Assembly: GCF_019443405.1 (NCBI RefSeq)
Contig: NZ_CP080376.1
Location: 2,418,001-2,482,000 of the forward strand
Source: Brevundimonas sp. PAMC22021
GTDB lineage: Bacteria > Pseudomonadota > Alphaproteobacteria > Caulobacterales > Caulobacteraceae
Reading direction: 5' to 3'
DNA: 64,000 bases
Made by a program: the position numbers and the translations under genes. The notes below the pieces were generated by a model that was given only the letters and a program-made list of their open reading frames with translations, was not told where the DNA came from and searched no databases. Positions 1-10,923 of the stretch are shown piece after piece (within the stretch, counting starts at the first letter, position 1; each line of letters starts with the position of its first letter).

Positions 1-537
1 CTCGCCGACGAACGTCGTCTTGGGCGCATCGGCGCCCGTCACGCTCTCGACCGAGGCCGAGCCGCCTTCTTCCGCCGCCTTGAAGGCGGTGGGCCGCACG
101 GTGATCACCTTCTTGGCGTCCGAGGTCTGGATCGTCTCCAGCGCATTGCCGGCGTAGATCGGGCGCACAAAGGTGTCGGGCGAGACCACCTCGACGATGT
201 CGGAAATCGGCGCAACGTCCAGCTTGGCCGCGATGCGCGGAGCGAAGTTCTTGCCGTCATTGGTGGAGGGCGACAGGATCGCATCGTAGCCGTCGGCCAG
301 CGGCAGCACCGTGGCCTCGACGGCCTCCGCCAGCGTCTGGCCCAGACCGGCGCTTTCCGCCAGCAGCACCTTGCGCACGCCCGAAATCTTGGCTGCGGCG
401 TCGGCGACGGTCTGCGCGCCCTGGCCCACCACCAGGACGTCGACGTCGCCGCCCAGGCTCAAAGCGGCCGTCACGGTCTTGTGCGTAGTGTCGCGAACGG
501 CCGAGCCGTCGTGATCGGCGATAACAAGAACGGCCAT
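1..537 (-). CDS. etfA: Electron transfer flavoprotein alpha subunit, N-terminal part
   Basis: This is the alpha subunit of ETF, which passes electrons from acyl-CoA and other flavin dehydrogenases to ETF:ubiquinone oxidoreductase. The reading frame starts MAVLVIADHDG and runs off the left edge, so only about 179 of the usual ~310 residues are visible. The C-terminal FAD-binding domain lies outside the window. The ATG lies one base after the etfB stop, so the two subunits form one transcription unit. Family identity rests on the N-terminal domain and on the etfB neighbour. Confidence 0.93.
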   Translation of the reverse strand, partial: MAVLVIADHDGSAVRDTTHKTVTAALSLGGDVDVLVVGQGAQTVADAAAKISGVRKVLLAESAGLGQTLAEAVEATVLPLADGYDAILSPSTNDGKNFAPRIAAKLDVAPISDIVEVVSPDTFVRPIYAGNALETIQTSDAKKVITVRPTAFKAAEEGGSASVESVTGADAPKTTFVGE

Positions 538-538
538 C

Positions 539-1306
539 TTACAGCACTCCCGCTTCGTTCTTGAGCTTCATGACAAGGTCGGCGGCGTCGGTGACCTTGA
601 CGCCCGCCGAACGCTTGGCCGGCTCTGTGACCTTGAGGACCGAAAGACGCGGCGCGAGATCGACGCCATAGTCAGCGGCGGCCTTGGTCGCGATCTCCTT
701 CTTCTTGGCCTTCATGATGTTGGGCAGGGACGCATAGCGCGGCGTGTTGAGCCGCAGGTCCACCGTCACCACCGCCGGCAGGGCCGCGGCGATGGTCTGC
801 AGGCCGCCATCGACTTCCCGCGTCACCGTGGCCTTGCCGTCGGCGATCTCGATCTTCGAGGCGAAGGTCGCCTGCGGCCAATCCAGCAGGGCGGCCAGCA
901 TCTGACCGACCGCATTGTTGTCGCCGTCGATGGACTGCTTGCCCATCAGCACCAGGTCGGGCTTCTCCTCATCGACCACGGCCTTCAGCAGCTTGGCCAC
1001 TGCCAACGGCTCCAGGTCGGAGTCCGCGTTGATCAGTATGCCCCGGTCCGCGCCCATGGCCAGCGCCGTGCGGATCGTCTCCTGCGCCTGGGTCACGCCG
1101 ATGGAGACCACCACGATCTCAGACGCCGTGCCGGCGGCGTGATGCTCCTTGCCTTCCTTCAGGCGCACGGCCTCTTCGACGGCGATCTCGTCAAAGGGGT
1201 TCATGCTCATCTTGACGTTGGCCAGATCGACGCCCGTCTGGTCCGCCTTCACGCGCGCCTTGACGTTGTAGTCGATCACCCGCTTGACCGGGACGAGTAC
1301 CTTCAT
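539..1306 (-). CDS. etfB: Electron transfer flavoprotein beta subunit
   Basis: This 255-residue protein is the beta subunit of the ETF heterodimer, which binds AMP and helps hold the FAD of the alpha subunit. The chosen start gives [16 protein letters not shown], the standard EtfB N-terminus. The frame stays open upstream to 1372, but those residues are not family-like. The stretch [15 protein letters not shown] is the characteristic nucleotide-loop region. It is upstream of etfA with one base between them. The length is normal for the family. Confidence 0.96.
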   Translation of the reverse strand: MKVLVPVKRVIDYNVKARVKADQTGVDLANVKMSMNPFDEIAVEEAVRLKEGKEHHAAGTASEIVVVSIGVTQAQETIRTALAMGADRGILINADSDLEPLAVAKLLKAVVDEEKPDLVLMGKQSIDGDNNAVGQMLAALLDWPQATFASKIEIADGKATVTREVDGGLQTIAAALPAVVTVDLRLNTPRYASLPNIMKAKKKEIATKAAADYGVDLAPRLSVLKVTEPAKRSAGVKVTDAADLVMKLKNEAGVL

Positions 1307-1435
1307 GGGTTTATCCGTGAAATCGCCTGAATATCGTGGCAGGGACATGGAGCGGCCCGCCGGGCCTGTCAACGTAACGCCGCGTCAAGCTCAGAGGCTC
1401 CTCTGCGGCTTCAGATCGGCGATGTGGATCGGAAA

Positions 1436-1777
1436 ATGAAGCGCTTCCTGACCTTTCCTCGCCTCAGCCTGCTGTTCCTGGCCCTGTTCGGCCTGTCGGT
1501 CGCGGGCGTGTTCGTGCTGCAGACCTATTGGCTCGATCCCGGCAAGCGCTGCGAGGCGGCCGGCAGCTGGTACGACGTTGAAAGCCGCACCTGCGCCAAG
1601 CCGATCTACATCCCCGACATCACCGGCCGTCCCGCCGGCGTCAGCCGCGCCGAAGCTTCCAACGCCAAGAACCGGGAGCTGATCGAACTGGAGGACGAGG
1701 TCGCCCGCCAGCAGCGCGCCCTGCGTGAACAGGTCGCCCGCGAGAAGGCGCAGATCCAGAACCGTCAGGCGCAGTAG
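1436..1777 (+). CDS. Small single-pass membrane protein of unknown function
   Basis: A 113-residue protein begins MKRFLTFPRLS with one hydrophobic segment at about residues 10-30. A short domain with two cysteines (about 40 and 54) follows, then a charged, coiled-coil-like C-terminus rich in Glu, Arg and Gln (about 80-113). A GTG twelve bases upstream is an alternative start; the ATG follows a purine-rich GGATCGGAAA. It is divergent from etfB and convergent with the adenosyltransferase gene. I do not recognise a named family. The topology suggests a membrane-anchored periplasmic protein. Confidence 0.7.
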   Translation: MKRFLTFPRLSLLFLALFGLSVAGVFVLQTYWLDPGKRCEAAGSWYDVESRTCAKPIYIPDITGRPAGVSRAEASNAKNRELIELEDEVARQQRALREQVAREKAQIQNRQAQ

Positions 1778-1780
1778 CGC

Positions 1781-2353
1781 CTATCGCGTCGCACCCGGCT
1801 TCCACAGCACGTCGCCGGCGCCATTGGCGTTGGCGCGCCGGGCGGCCACGAACAGATGGTCAGAGAGCCGGTTCAGATAGCGTACCGCCTCCGGATTGAC
1901 CGCCTCGCCCGCTTCCATCAGGCGCACGGCGTCGCGCTCGGCCCGACGGCAGACGGTGCGCGCCAGGTGAAGATGCGCCGACAAGGGTGCGCCGCCGGGC
2001 AGGATAAAGCTGTCCAGAGCCTTCAGGCTCTCGTTCATCCAGTCAATTTCGCCTTCGAGCCGGTCGATCTGCGACGGGACGATCCGCAGCGCCTCCCATT
2101 TCGGCGGCGGGTCCAGCGGCGTGGCGAGGTCGGCGCCGAGATCGAACAGCTCGTTCTGAATGCGGCCCAGCATGGCGTCGATGCGATCGTTCTGGCCGCT
2201 GTGCAGACGCGCCACGCCGAGCACCGCGTTCAGTTCGTCCACTGTCCCGTAGGCCTCGACCCGGGCATCGCTCTTGGACACGGGAGCGCCTGACGCCAGC
2301 CGCGTCTCTCCGTCATCGCCGGTGCGGGTGTAGATGCGGTTCAGCACGACCAT
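1781..2353 (-). CDS. PduO-type ATP:cob(I)alamin adenosyltransferase
   Basis: This 190-residue enzyme transfers the adenosyl group of ATP to cob(I)alamin, making coenzyme B12. Family motifs are the N-terminal YTRTGDDGET ATP-binding segment, VEAYGTVDELN, and RTVCRRAER in the fourth helix, all in the expected order. The length is typical of the PduO class and unlike the CobA class. It begins four bases after the stop of the upstream small membrane-protein gene, so the two are probably co-transcribed. Confidence 0.93.
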   Translation of the reverse strand: MVVLNRIYTRTGDDGETRLASGAPVSKSDARVEAYGTVDELNAVLGVARLHSGQNDRIDAMLGRIQNELFDLGADLATPLDPPPKWEALRIVPSQIDRLEGEIDWMNESLKALDSFILPGGAPLSAHLHLARTVCRRAERDAVRLMEAGEAVNPEAVRYLNRLSDHLFVAARRANANGAGDVLWKPGATR

Positions 2354-2357
2354 CGGA

Positions 2358-2561
2358 TCAGCTCCCGCTTGTCGCCTTCCAAAGAAGGCCGCCCATCAGC
2401 AACACCACCGCCACGGCCTGGAGCATGACCCGCAGCCGCATCAGCCGGTTCGAGTTCGACCGGGCGTAGTCGCCGCCGCGATACAGCGAATACAGGCCAA
2501 ACCCCAGGGTGACCGCCACCGCCGCGACCGCGATCAGGATGATGATGTCGAACGGCTCCAT
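2358..2561 (-). CDS. Small twin-transmembrane (HIG1-like) protein
   Basis: This 67-residue protein has two hydrophobic helices (about residues 5-24 and 47-63). They are joined by a short basic loop containing RLMRLRVMLQ, which resembles the HIG1/twin-transmembrane proteins found next to cobalamin adenosyltransferase in Caulobacterales. HIG1-type proteins elsewhere associate with respiratory complexes; no role is shown here. It is the first gene of a two-gene unit with the adenosyltransferase. Confidence 0.78.
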   Translation of the reverse strand: MEPFDIIILIAVAAVAVTLGFGLYSLYRGGDYARSNSNRLMRLRVMLQAVAVVLLMGGLLWKATSGS

Positions 2562-2684
2562 GCCGCAAGCTGTAGGCCCAGGATGCGCCGCACGCCAGCA
2601 CCTCGGTCACAGAACGGCGCTCGACTAAGTCCTTGGTCACCTTTGCCGTTCATCATGCGGGTTCTCCCCGCCTTCAGGACCGCC

Positions 2685-3839
2685 ATGACCGACCGCGCCG
2701 TTCGCAATCTTGATCACCTGCGACGATCGGCGTCGACGGCCCGTGTGCTCAACCTGCTGCGCGTCTGGGAACGGCATGGCGACAGCCGCGACGATGGCGG
2801 CGCCCGCACGGCGGAATGGGCGGAACGGCCGATGTTTCGCTCACAGGCGTTAAATCGCTCGCTGATCATCAAGCACCGGCTCCGACGCAACGAGTTCGAC
2901 CTGTTCACCGGCCGCCGCCAGGTGGCGACAAAGGTGGTGGTGCCGATCGACGAGGCCGACCTGAAGACCGGCGGCCGCTATGTCTTCGTCAACCAGATCG
3001 GGTTCGAACGCTCGATCACCGAGGCGTTCGGCCTTCAGCCGGATCATCCGGACATTGAGACCCTGCGCCTGATCGACAAGCTGCCGTCGCTGGACCCGTT
3101 TCTGCTGCGCGAGCAGTTACGGCGCTCCGGCCAGGATCCCGCCGACTGCTACTTTTCCATATCGGACGGCGATCTGCTGCAGATGACCGAGTTCGTCCGC
3201 CGCCAGATCGAACCGCTGGTGACGCTGAGCCTGGACGATGACACCGTCGCGGTGGCCTCGGAATCGGCTGCACGCATGACGGCGAAGATCCTGTCGAACG
3301 CGCCCGGCAATCAGCTGGACGCGCTTCGCGAAACCCTGCGTCTGGCGCCCGAACAGTACGAAGAGGGCGTCTTCTGCTGGAAGGGCTTCCTCTATTACAA
3401 ATGGAGCCTGTCGCGCGTCATGGGGGACGTGGCGACGGTGGCCGAGGCCGTGCGAACCGTTCAGCCCGCCGGCAAGCTGGACCAGCCTTCGCGCGAGTAC
3501 CTGACGCGCAGCCGCGAGGTGCTGCGTGCGCGCATCATCCGGACCTGCGACGAAGTGGCCAGGACGCTGAGGATCTATGACGACGCCTATGAGAACCTGA
3601 CGGTGCATGGCCGCCCGACCGCCTTCAGGGACTTCCTGCTGGACGCCCCCGCTATGTTCAGTCGACTGGGCGACCAGCTGGGCGCGATCCAGCACATCGT
3701 GTCCTACTGGCATTTCCGCTTTGCCCCTGGCGCGGCCCAGGTGCAGGTGGAAGAACTGATCGACATCTTCATGGATTTCGAGACCAGCCTGCTCGGCCGC
3801 GACGAGTTCGCCGAAACCTCGAGCTTTCTCGCCGCCTGA
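2685..3839 (+). CDS. Conserved hypothetical cytoplasmic protein
   Basis: A predicted 384-residue soluble protein from an ATG giving MTDRAVRNLDHL. The frame is open further upstream, including an ATG at 2655, but that sequence overlaps the divergent gene and looks non-coding. No signal peptide or membrane span is visible, and the protein is rich in amphipathic helix. Segments such as FCWKGFLYYKW and IVSYWHFRF are distinctive, but I do not recognise a domain. It stands alone and ends at a strong hairpin shared with ahcY. Confidence 0.75.
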   Translation: MTDRAVRNLDHLRRSASTARVLNLLRVWERHGDSRDDGGARTAEWAERPMFRSQALNRSLIIKHRLRRNEFDLFTGRRQVATKVVVPIDEADLKTGGRYVFVNQIGFERSITEAFGLQPDHPDIETLRLIDKLPSLDPFLLREQLRRSGQDPADCYFSISDGDLLQMTEFVRRQIEPLVTLSLDDDTVAVASESAARMTAKILSNAPGNQLDALRETLRLAPEQYEEGVFCWKGFLYYKWSLSRVMGDVATVAEAVRTVQPAGKLDQPSREYLTRSREVLRARIIRTCDEVARTLRIYDDAYENLTVHGRPTAFRDFLLDAPAMFSRLGDQLGAIQHIVSYWHFRFAPGAAQVQVEELIDIFMDFETSLLGRDEFAETSSFLAA

Positions 3840-3851
3840 TCCCGAAACGAA

Positions 3852-3877
3852 AAAGGCCGGCGTTTCCGCCGGCCTTT
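3852..3877. terminator. Bidirectional hairpin terminator
   Basis: A perfect 11-bp stem (AAAGGCCGGCG / CGCCGGCCTTT) with a TTTC loop lies between the convergent 384-residue-protein gene and ahcY. A-rich sequence on the left and T's inside the stem make it usable from both strands. Confidence 0.85.
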
Positions 3878-3899
3878 CGTCCACCTGATGAAGCGTGGA

Positions 3900-5291
<1,392 letters not shown>

Positions 5292-5358
5292 GGCAGGCTC
5301 CTGCACAGGAAAGGTTTGGCGCTCTATAGCGGTCGCGGCGCTCGCCAGCAACGCAACA

Positions 5359-5376
5359 TATAAGGACATCCTTATA
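5359..5376. promoter_or_regulatory. Palindromic operator upstream of ahcY (SahR-like)
   Basis: TATAAGGA-CA-TCCTTATA is a perfect 8-bp inverted repeat with a 2-bp spacer. It sits between divergent ahcY and the 133-residue secreted-protein gene. It resembles the ATATAAAGA..TCTTTATAT motif described for SahR-type ArsR regulators of S-adenosylhomocysteine recycling in alphaproteobacteria. That match is from memory of the motif, and no sahR gene is in the window. It is nearer in function to ahcY. Confidence 0.6.
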
Positions 5377-5447
5377 CGACCCACGTATGTGCAGGCCGGC
5401 GCTTGGCGTCAGGCGGTTCTTAACCGGCGTGCGCTAGGGACTTGCGC

Positions 5448-5849
5448 ATGGATCGCCGCGCTCTTCTTGGTCTCGCCGCCGTCGCCGCCGCCTCGGCTTC
5501 TCCCGTTCACGCATCTTCAGGCAAAAGCGGAGGCGGCGCGCCCGCCGACAGCTACATCCGCCTGCCCATCGTGACCGCCAGCGTCATGCGCGCGAACGGC
5601 CAGCGCGGCGTCTTCTCGGTCGAAGCCGGCGTGGACGTGCAGGACCCCGCCCTGCGCCTGCGCGCCAGCCAGTCGGCGCCGCGCCTGCGCGCCGCCTTCA
5701 ACACGGCGGTTCAGCGCTTCGCCCTGGGTCTTCGCCCCGGCCAGGCGCCGAACGTGGACCAGCTGTCGCGCGACCTCCAGGCGGCGGCCAACACGGTCAT
5801 GGGCCGCCCCGGCGCCACCGTGCTGCTCGGCACGGTGATGGCGGTCTAG
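5448..5849 (+). CDS. Small exported protein of unknown function
   Basis: A predicted 133-residue protein with a twin-arginine-like N-terminus MDRRALLGLAAVAAAS and a likely cleavage site after VHA. The mature part contains IVTASVMRANGQRGVFSVEAGVDV, which recalls short secreted proteins found next to priA or flagellar FliL-like genes in Caulobacterales. No catalytic motif is visible. The stop overlaps the convergent priA stop by four bases. A TTG six bases upstream is an alternative start. Confidence 0.75.
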   Translation: MDRRALLGLAAVAAASASPVHASSGKSGGGAPADSYIRLPIVTASVMRANGQRGVFSVEAGVDVQDPALRLRASQSAPRLRAAFNTAVQRFALGLRPGQAPNVDQLSRDLQAAANTVMGRPGATVLLGTVMAV

Positions 5850-8008
5850 AGAAAGGAATAGGGGTCCACGTCCACCGTCAGGCGGACCGATCCCGGAACC
5901 TTCACCCGCGCGAGCCAGGCGCGCAGGAAACCCTGCAGATCGACGTCGCGGTCGGCGCGCACCAGCAGCCGCTTGCGACGACGCCCTCGAACCAGGGCCA
6001 GAGGAGCATCCGCCGGACCATAGACCTCCAGCCGCTCGGCGTTGGGGATGGCCTGCGCCAGTTCGGCGGCCGTCTTCTCGACCGCCGCGGCGTTTTCGCT
6101 CGACAGGATCAGCGCCGCCAGACGGCCGTAAGGCGGCAGCGACCCTGCCTCGCGCTCGGCCATCTCGGCCTCCACGAAAGCGTCGCGATCGCCCGCCGCC
6201 AGCGCCTGCAGCACCGGATGCTCGGGCGTCCAGGTCTGGAGGATGGCGCGGCCCGGCCGATCCGCCCGCCCGGCGCGACCCGTCGCCTGGGCCAGCAGCT
6301 GATAGGTGCGTTCGGCGGCGCGCAGGTCGCCGCCGCGCAGGCCCAGGTCCGCATCCACCACTCCGACCAGCGTCAGGCGCGGGAAGTTGTGTCCCTTGGC
6401 CGCCGCCTGGGTCGCCACCAGGATGTCGATCTCGCCATCCGTCATCCGCTGGATCAGGGCGCGGGCGGAGCGAGCGTCCGGGGCGGTGTCCGAACTGAAC
6501 ACCGCGGTGCGCGCCTGCGGAAACAGCTGGCGCACCTCCTCCTCGACCCGCTCCACGCCAGGTCCCACCGGCACCAGCGTGTCCTCGGCCCCGCACGAGG
6601 GACAGTGCCGGGGCTTGGCCATGGAGAAACCGGTCAGGTGGCACACCAGCCGGCCGGTGTAGCGATGCTCGACCAGCCAGCTGTCGGTGTCCGGAGCCGT
6701 CATTCGATGCCCGCAGGCGCGACACAGCACCACCGGCGCATAACCCCGGCGATTCAGGAACAGAAGGGTCTGCTCGCCTCTCGCCAGCGTTTCGCCGATC
6801 GCCTCGCGCAGGGGCTGCGACAGCCAGGTCTGAGGATCGGGCGGGCTCTCGCGTAGGTCCAGCAGGGCGATGTCGGGAAGCACCGCCGCCCCGTGCCGCG
6901 CACCTAGTCGAAGCCAGCCGTATCGACCGGCGCGCGCATTCCACAGCGTCTCCAGCGAGGGCGTGGCCGAAGCCAGCACCACCGCCGCCCCTTCGATCCG
7001 CGCCCGCGCCACCGCGAGGTCGCGGCCGTGATAGACGAGCCCGTCCTCCTGTTTGAACGAGCTGTCGTGTTCTTCGTCCACGATCAGCAGGCGAAGGTTG
7101 CGGAATGGCAGGAACAGGGCCGAACGCGCGCCCACCACGATGCTGCAGCGGCCGGCGACCACCGCTTCCCATACCTGCCGACGACGCGGCGGCGCGACGC
7201 CGGAATGCCACTCTGCGGGCGCGGCACCGAATCGGGCGGTGATCCGCTCGATCAGCGCCTGGGTCAGGGCGATCTCGGGCAGCAGGATCAGCACCTGCGC
7301 ATCCGGATCGTCGCGTAAAGTCTGCGCCACCGCCTCCAGATAGGCTTCGGTCTTGCCCGATCCCGTGACCCCGTCCAGCAGGAAGGGCCTGAACCCCCCG
7401 CCCTGAACGCCCTCGGCCATCGCCTGCGCCGCCGCCGCCTGATCCGGGTTCAGGATCGAGGGCGCATGATCCGGGTTGGCGGGGTCGAAGGCGGCCACGG
7501 CCTCGATCTCCACCGTCTCCAGAACGCCCTCGTCAAGCAGCCCCTTGACCACGCCAGCCGACACGCCTGAGGCCCGCGCGAGTTCCGCCGACGGCAGACT
7601 GCGCCCGCCCAGCGCCTCCAGCACCGCTGTCCGCGCTGGCGTCGGCCGGTTGGGCGTTCGTCCCTCGATGCGCCGCACGCGCCGCTCGGGTCGCGGGCGC
7701 GGCGCGCGCAGGCCCTTCAGCGCCGTCGCCGCCATTTCGCCCGGCGCCGAAAGGGTCCAGCGCCCGGCCCACTCAACGAACTCGACCGTGCCGGGAGGCA
7801 GGGACGGATCGTCCAGCCGCTGCTCCACCGCCTTCAGCCGCCGGTTCGAGCCGGTGGTCTCGAACACTTCGGCCACGATCCCGCGCACCAACCGGGGGCC
7901 GAGCGGCGCCGCCACATGGTCCCCGCGCGCCAGCGTCATTCCCTCTGGAACTTCGTAGTCAAAGGCTTCCGGCACCGGCAGCGGCACGAGAACGGAGGCG
8001 ATCCTCAC
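5846..8008 (-). CDS. priA: Primosomal replication-restart helicase PriA
   Basis: This 720-residue 3'-5' DNA helicase recognises stalled forks and reloads the replisome. The order is an N-terminal DNA-binding domain, Walker [12 protein letters not shown] (about residue 215), Walker B DEEH, a cysteine-rich zinc-binding insert with CRACGH and CPSCG pairs, and the helicase C-terminal motifs including [13 protein letters not shown]. The length is normal. The start [12 protein letters not shown] is the usual PriA beginning. Confidence 0.96.
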   Translation of the reverse strand: MRIASVLVPLPVPEAFDYEVPEGMTLARGDHVAAPLGPRLVRGIVAEVFETTGSNRRLKAVEQRLDDPSLPPGTVEFVEWAGRWTLSAPGEMAATALKGLRAPRPRPERRVRRIEGRTPNRPTPARTAVLEALGGRSLPSAELARASGVSAGVVKGLLDEGVLETVEIEAVAAFDPANPDHAPSILNPDQAAAAQAMAEGVQGGGFRPFLLDGVTGSGKTEAYLEAVAQTLRDDPDAQVLILLPEIALTQALIERITARFGAAPAEWHSGVAPPRRRQVWEAVVAGRCSIVVGARSALFLPFRNLRLLIVDEEHDSSFKQEDGLVYHGRDLAVARARIEGAAVVLASATPSLETLWNARAGRYGWLRLGARHGAAVLPDIALLDLRESPPDPQTWLSQPLREAIGETLARGEQTLLFLNRRGYAPVVLCRACGHRMTAPDTDSWLVEHRYTGRLVCHLTGFSMAKPRHCPSCGAEDTLVPVGPGVERVEEEVRQLFPQARTAVFSSDTAPDARSARALIQRMTDGEIDILVATQAAAKGHNFPRLTLVGVVDADLGLRGGDLRAAERTYQLLAQATGRAGRADRPGRAILQTWTPEHPVLQALAAGDRDAFVEAEMAEREAGSLPPYGRLAALILSSENAAAVEKTAAELAQAIPNAERLEVYGPADAPLALVRGRRRKRLLVRADRDVDLQGFLRAWLARVKVPGSVRLTVDVDPYSFL

Positions 8009-8014
8009 CCTTTT

Positions 8015-8147
8015 CCTCCCTGTCGCGCAGCGATGGGGAGGTGGATCGCCGGCGAGAGCCTGCGAGACGGAGGGGTTGTCAGACAGCGCGATAGTCCTCC
8101 GTCACGTCGGTTCGCGCCGCGCCACCTCCCCATCGAAGATAGGGAGG
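8015..8147. repeat. Palindromic intergenic repeat, copy 1
   Basis: The priA-aldolase gap holds a large imperfect inverted repeat. The left arm begins CCTCCCTGTCGCG and contains GATGGGGAGGTGG; the right arm contains CCACCTCCCCATC and ends AGGGAGG. Internal CCTCCGTC/GACGGAGG segments add a second stem. It resembles the element at 42990-43138 and fits the palindromic intergenic elements common in alphaproteobacteria. Confidence 0.75.
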
Positions 8148-8194
8148 AGAAAGGGAGTCGCCTCTCGCCAAGGGCGGCGCTAAAACCCCGCCCC

Positions 8195-8848
8195 ATGAAA
8201 CTCTTTCTCGACACCGCCGACGTCGCCGTCATCAAGGACATGGTCCCCACGGGCCTGGTGGACGGCGTCACCACCAATCCGTCGCTGATCGCCAAGTCGG
8301 GCCGGAACATCGCCGAGGTCATTGCCGAGATTTGCGCCCTCGTCGAGGGGCCGATCTCGGCCGAGGCCGTGTCGCTGGATTGCGACACCATGATCCGCGA
8401 GGGCGAAAAGCTGGCGGCCATCGCCCCCAATGTCGTGGTCAAGCTGCCGCTGACCTGGGACGGCCTTCGCGCCTGCCGCCACTTCGCCGATCGCGGCATC
8501 AAGACCAACGTCACCCTGTGCTTCTCCTCGGCCCAGGCCCTCATGGCGGCCAAGGCCGGCGCGACATTCGTGTCGCCCTTCGTCGGGCGGCTGGAAGATG
8601 TGGGCGCCGACGGCATCGGCCTGCTTGAGGAAATCCGCGTCATGTATGATGTGCACGGCTTCGAGACCCAGATTCTGGCCGCCTCCTTGCGCAACGTGGC
8701 CCATGTTTCGGCGGCCGCAGTCGCCGGCGCCGACGCCGCCACCTTCCCGGCGGATACCTTCAAGGCCTTGGTCAAGCACCCGTTAACCGACAAGGGTCTT
8801 GATGCCTTTGTGTCGGACTGGGCCAAGACGGGGCAGTCCATCCTGTAG
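8195..8848 (+). CDS. fsa: Transaldolase / fructose-6-phosphate aldolase family enzyme
   Basis: This 217-residue TIM-barrel enzyme belongs to the short transaldolase (TalC/FSA) class. It begins [10 protein letters not shown], carries [15 protein letters not shown], the Schiff-base lysine in [11 protein letters not shown] and the segment [11 protein letters not shown], all family hallmarks. It would act on fructose 6-phosphate or sedoheptulose 7-phosphate. Whether it is a true transaldolase or an F6P aldolase cannot be told from the sequence. The frame is open upstream, but the ATG at 8195 matches the family N-terminus. Confidence 0.93.
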   Translation: MKLFLDTADVAVIKDMVPTGLVDGVTTNPSLIAKSGRNIAEVIAEICALVEGPISAEAVSLDCDTMIREGEKLAAIAPNVVVKLPLTWDGLRACRHFADRGIKTNVTLCFSSAQALMAAKAGATFVSPFVGRLEDVGADGIGLLEEIRVMYDVHGFETQILAASLRNVAHVSAAAVAGADAATFPADTFKALVKHPLTDKGLDAFVSDWAKTGQSIL

Positions 8849-8873
8849 TTTCCCGCCTTTCCGGAGAGGTTCG

Positions 8874-9587
8874 TTGAGCGGCTCATTGGACCTTTTCGCG
8901 ACGCCGGAAGCGGACGTGGATGATTCCCTGCACTGGCCGCGCGTACGCGGCTGGTTGCAGGCGCATCCGCAGACTCTGCTGGATGATCGCTCTCTGCTCG
9001 AAGAGGTGGGCCTGCGGCCCCACGGGCGCAATGTCGTCGACTTCGGCGTCGCCGCGCTGACCCGCATCGAGGCCGTGGCTGAACGCGAGGCCGATGCGCG
9101 CCGTCAGATCGAGGCCGTTGCGCGGGCGAACTTCGCCGCCCAGACCCAGACCCATGTGGCGACGCTGGACCTGCTGGAATCCCGCAGCCACTCCGACCTG
9201 GCGCGGCGGCTGGATGCGGCGGCGCAGGGCCGCTTCGGCCTGACGTCGGCGGCGGTCGCCCTGGAGAAGCCGGGCGGCGTGCCGTTCGGCTGGCGCGCGC
9301 TGGAGGCCGGCGGCGTCGATCGCTGGCTGGGCGAGCATGGCCTGACCTGGCTCGGCCCCGCCTTTCCGGAACTCGACCTGTTCGGCGCGGCCGCCGAGGG
9401 CGTGGCGTCCGTCGCCCTGGTGCGGATGAGCCTGAACCTCGATCCCGACGGTCCGGCGCGCTCGGCCCTGGTCGCCTTCGGCTCGCCGGAGCCGGAGGGC
9501 TTTACCCCCAACATGGGCTGCGAACTGGCCGCCTTTCTCGCCCGCGTGGTCGAGCGCATGGCCGAGCGCTGGCCAGTTCTGCAATGA
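8874..9587 (+). CDS. DUF484 family protein
   Basis: This 237-residue protein of the DUF484 (GAF-like) family sits directly upstream of xerC, as in many proteobacteria. The probable start is a TTG at 8874 preceded by GGAGAGG. HPQTLLDDRSLLEE followed by VVDFGVAALTRIEA are the typical family segments, and the C-terminal half ends ELAAFLARVVERM. Its biochemical role is unknown. It overlaps xerC by four bases (ATGA), implying translational coupling. Confidence 0.88.
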   Translation: MSGSLDLFATPEADVDDSLHWPRVRGWLQAHPQTLLDDRSLLEEVGLRPHGRNVVDFGVAALTRIEAVAEREADARRQIEAVARANFAAQTQTHVATLDLLESRSHSDLARRLDAAAQGRFGLTSAAVALEKPGGVPFGWRALEAGGVDRWLGEHGLTWLGPAFPELDLFGAAAEGVASVALVRMSLNLDPDGPARSALVAFGSPEPEGFTPNMGCELAAFLARVVERMAERWPVLQ

Positions 9588-10498
9588 CGGCCGACGAGGC
9601 GCTGGCCGCCTGGCTGGCGCATCTCGCGCTCGAACGCCGGCTGTCGCCGCGCACTCTGGAAGCCTACGGCCACATCGGTCGGCTGTATCTCGCCTTTCTG
9701 CAGCGCCATCGCGGAGAGACGCTGTTTGCAGACGATCTCGGAACCGTCACGGCCGCCGAGGTCCGCGCCCACATGGCCGAGCGACGCTCCGGCGACGCGC
9801 CGCTGAACGCCCGCTCGCTGTCGCAGACCCTGTCGGCCATTCGCGGCCTGCACGCCTTTCTTGACCGGCGCATGGGCATAGCCACGCCGCAGATGGCGCT
9901 GGTCCGCGGCCCAAAGGTCAAGCCGTCCCTGCCCCGTCCTGTCACCGAGGATCAGGCGCGCGGCCTGCTGGCCGAGCCGGATCAGGATCCCGACGCCGAG
10001 CCGTGGGAGGCGGCGCGCGATGGTGCGGTGCTGACGCTGCTGTACGGCTGCGGCCTGCGCATCTCGGAGGCGCTGTCCCTGCGCCGCGCGGACGCGCCTC
10101 TAGCCGAGACGCTGCGGATCACCGGCAAGGGCGGCAAGACGCGGATCGCGCCTGTGCTGCCCGCGGTGCGCGAGGCCGTGGACGGCTATCTCGCGTTGCA
10201 GCCGTTCGTCCTTGATCCCGACGCGGCCCTGTTCCGCGCCCGACGCGGCGGCCCCTTGAGCCCGCGCCATGTCCAGGCGACGGTGCAGCGCCTGCGCGGT
10301 CGCCTCGGCCTGCCCGAGCGCACCACGCCGCACGCCCTGCGCCACAGCTTCGCCACTCATCTACTGGGCGCCGGGGCGGACCTTCGCGCGATCCAGGAGC
10401 TTCTGGGGCACGCCAGCCTGACGACGACCCAGAAATACACTGGCGTGGACGCGGCGCATCTGCTGAACGCCTATGCCTCGGCGCACCCGCGCGCCTGA
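9584..10498 (+). CDS. xerC: Tyrosine recombinase XerC
   Basis: This 304-residue site-specific recombinase works with XerD at dif to resolve chromosome dimers. An N-terminal SAM-like core-binding domain precedes the catalytic domain. The catalytic set is visible as YGCGLRISEAL (Arg), HALRHSFATHL (His, Arg), LGHASLTTTQKY (His, Tyr). The length and the DUF484 partner upstream distinguish it from the island integrases on the right of the window. Confidence 0.94.
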   Translation: MTADEALAAWLAHLALERRLSPRTLEAYGHIGRLYLAFLQRHRGETLFADDLGTVTAAEVRAHMAERRSGDAPLNARSLSQTLSAIRGLHAFLDRRMGIATPQMALVRGPKVKPSLPRPVTEDQARGLLAEPDQDPDAEPWEAARDGAVLTLLYGCGLRISEALSLRRADAPLAETLRITGKGGKTRIAPVLPAVREAVDGYLALQPFVLDPDAALFRARRGGPLSPRHVQATVQRLRGRLGLPERTTPHALRHSFATHLLGAGADLRAIQELLGHASLTTTQKYTGVDAAHLLNAYASAHPRA

Positions 10499-10509
10499 CG
10501 ACGGGGACC

Positions 10510-10860
10510 TCAGCTTCCGGGGCGTCGGGGCGTGGCCGGGACGTTCGGGCCGGGCGACAGTTCGCGGCCGAGCGCGCGCGGCTGGTTCGGCACATCGAAA
10601 CTGATGGGCGCTGGGCACCCGCGATAGCGACGATCCAGCAGCAGGTAGCGCCGCGCCTCTCCACCATCCGGATTGCGGTCCAGCAGCGACGATGAGCCGC
10701 GCGGCTGCGGCTGTGGGGCGAGGCCCGCCTCGCGCAACATGGCGTCGCAGGCGGAGGGTTCGAGCTGGGGCGTCCGCCATGCCATGACGCCCGAACGGCT
10801 CGGCTCAACCGGGCCGGGCGCCGCCTGCAACGCCGTCAGCAGGATCAAAGAAACGATCAT
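10510..10860 (-). CDS. Small secreted protein of unknown function
   Basis: A 116-residue protein starts MIVSLILLTALQAAPG, a short signal peptide, and then a proline-rich mature region with two cysteines (about residues 38 and 82) that could form a disulphide. No domain is recognised. It lies 63 bases after the SDR gene on the same strand and is convergent with xerC. Confidence 0.65.
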   Translation of the reverse strand: MIVSLILLTALQAAPGPVEPSRSGVMAWRTPQLEPSACDAMLREAGLAPQPQPRGSSSLLDRNPDGGEARRYLLLDRRYRGCPAPISFDVPNQPRALGRELSPGPNVPATPRRPGS

Positions 10861-10923
10861 CGCACCCTTCCCTCCTGACCCAAGGATAGCAGAACAAGGG
10901 TCCGGCGGCGAGTACGCCTGAGA

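Noticed and set aside
5292..5390. SAM/SAH riboswitch before ahcY
   Set aside because: The leader is too short, and I could not find the paired elements; the palindrome fits a protein operator instead.
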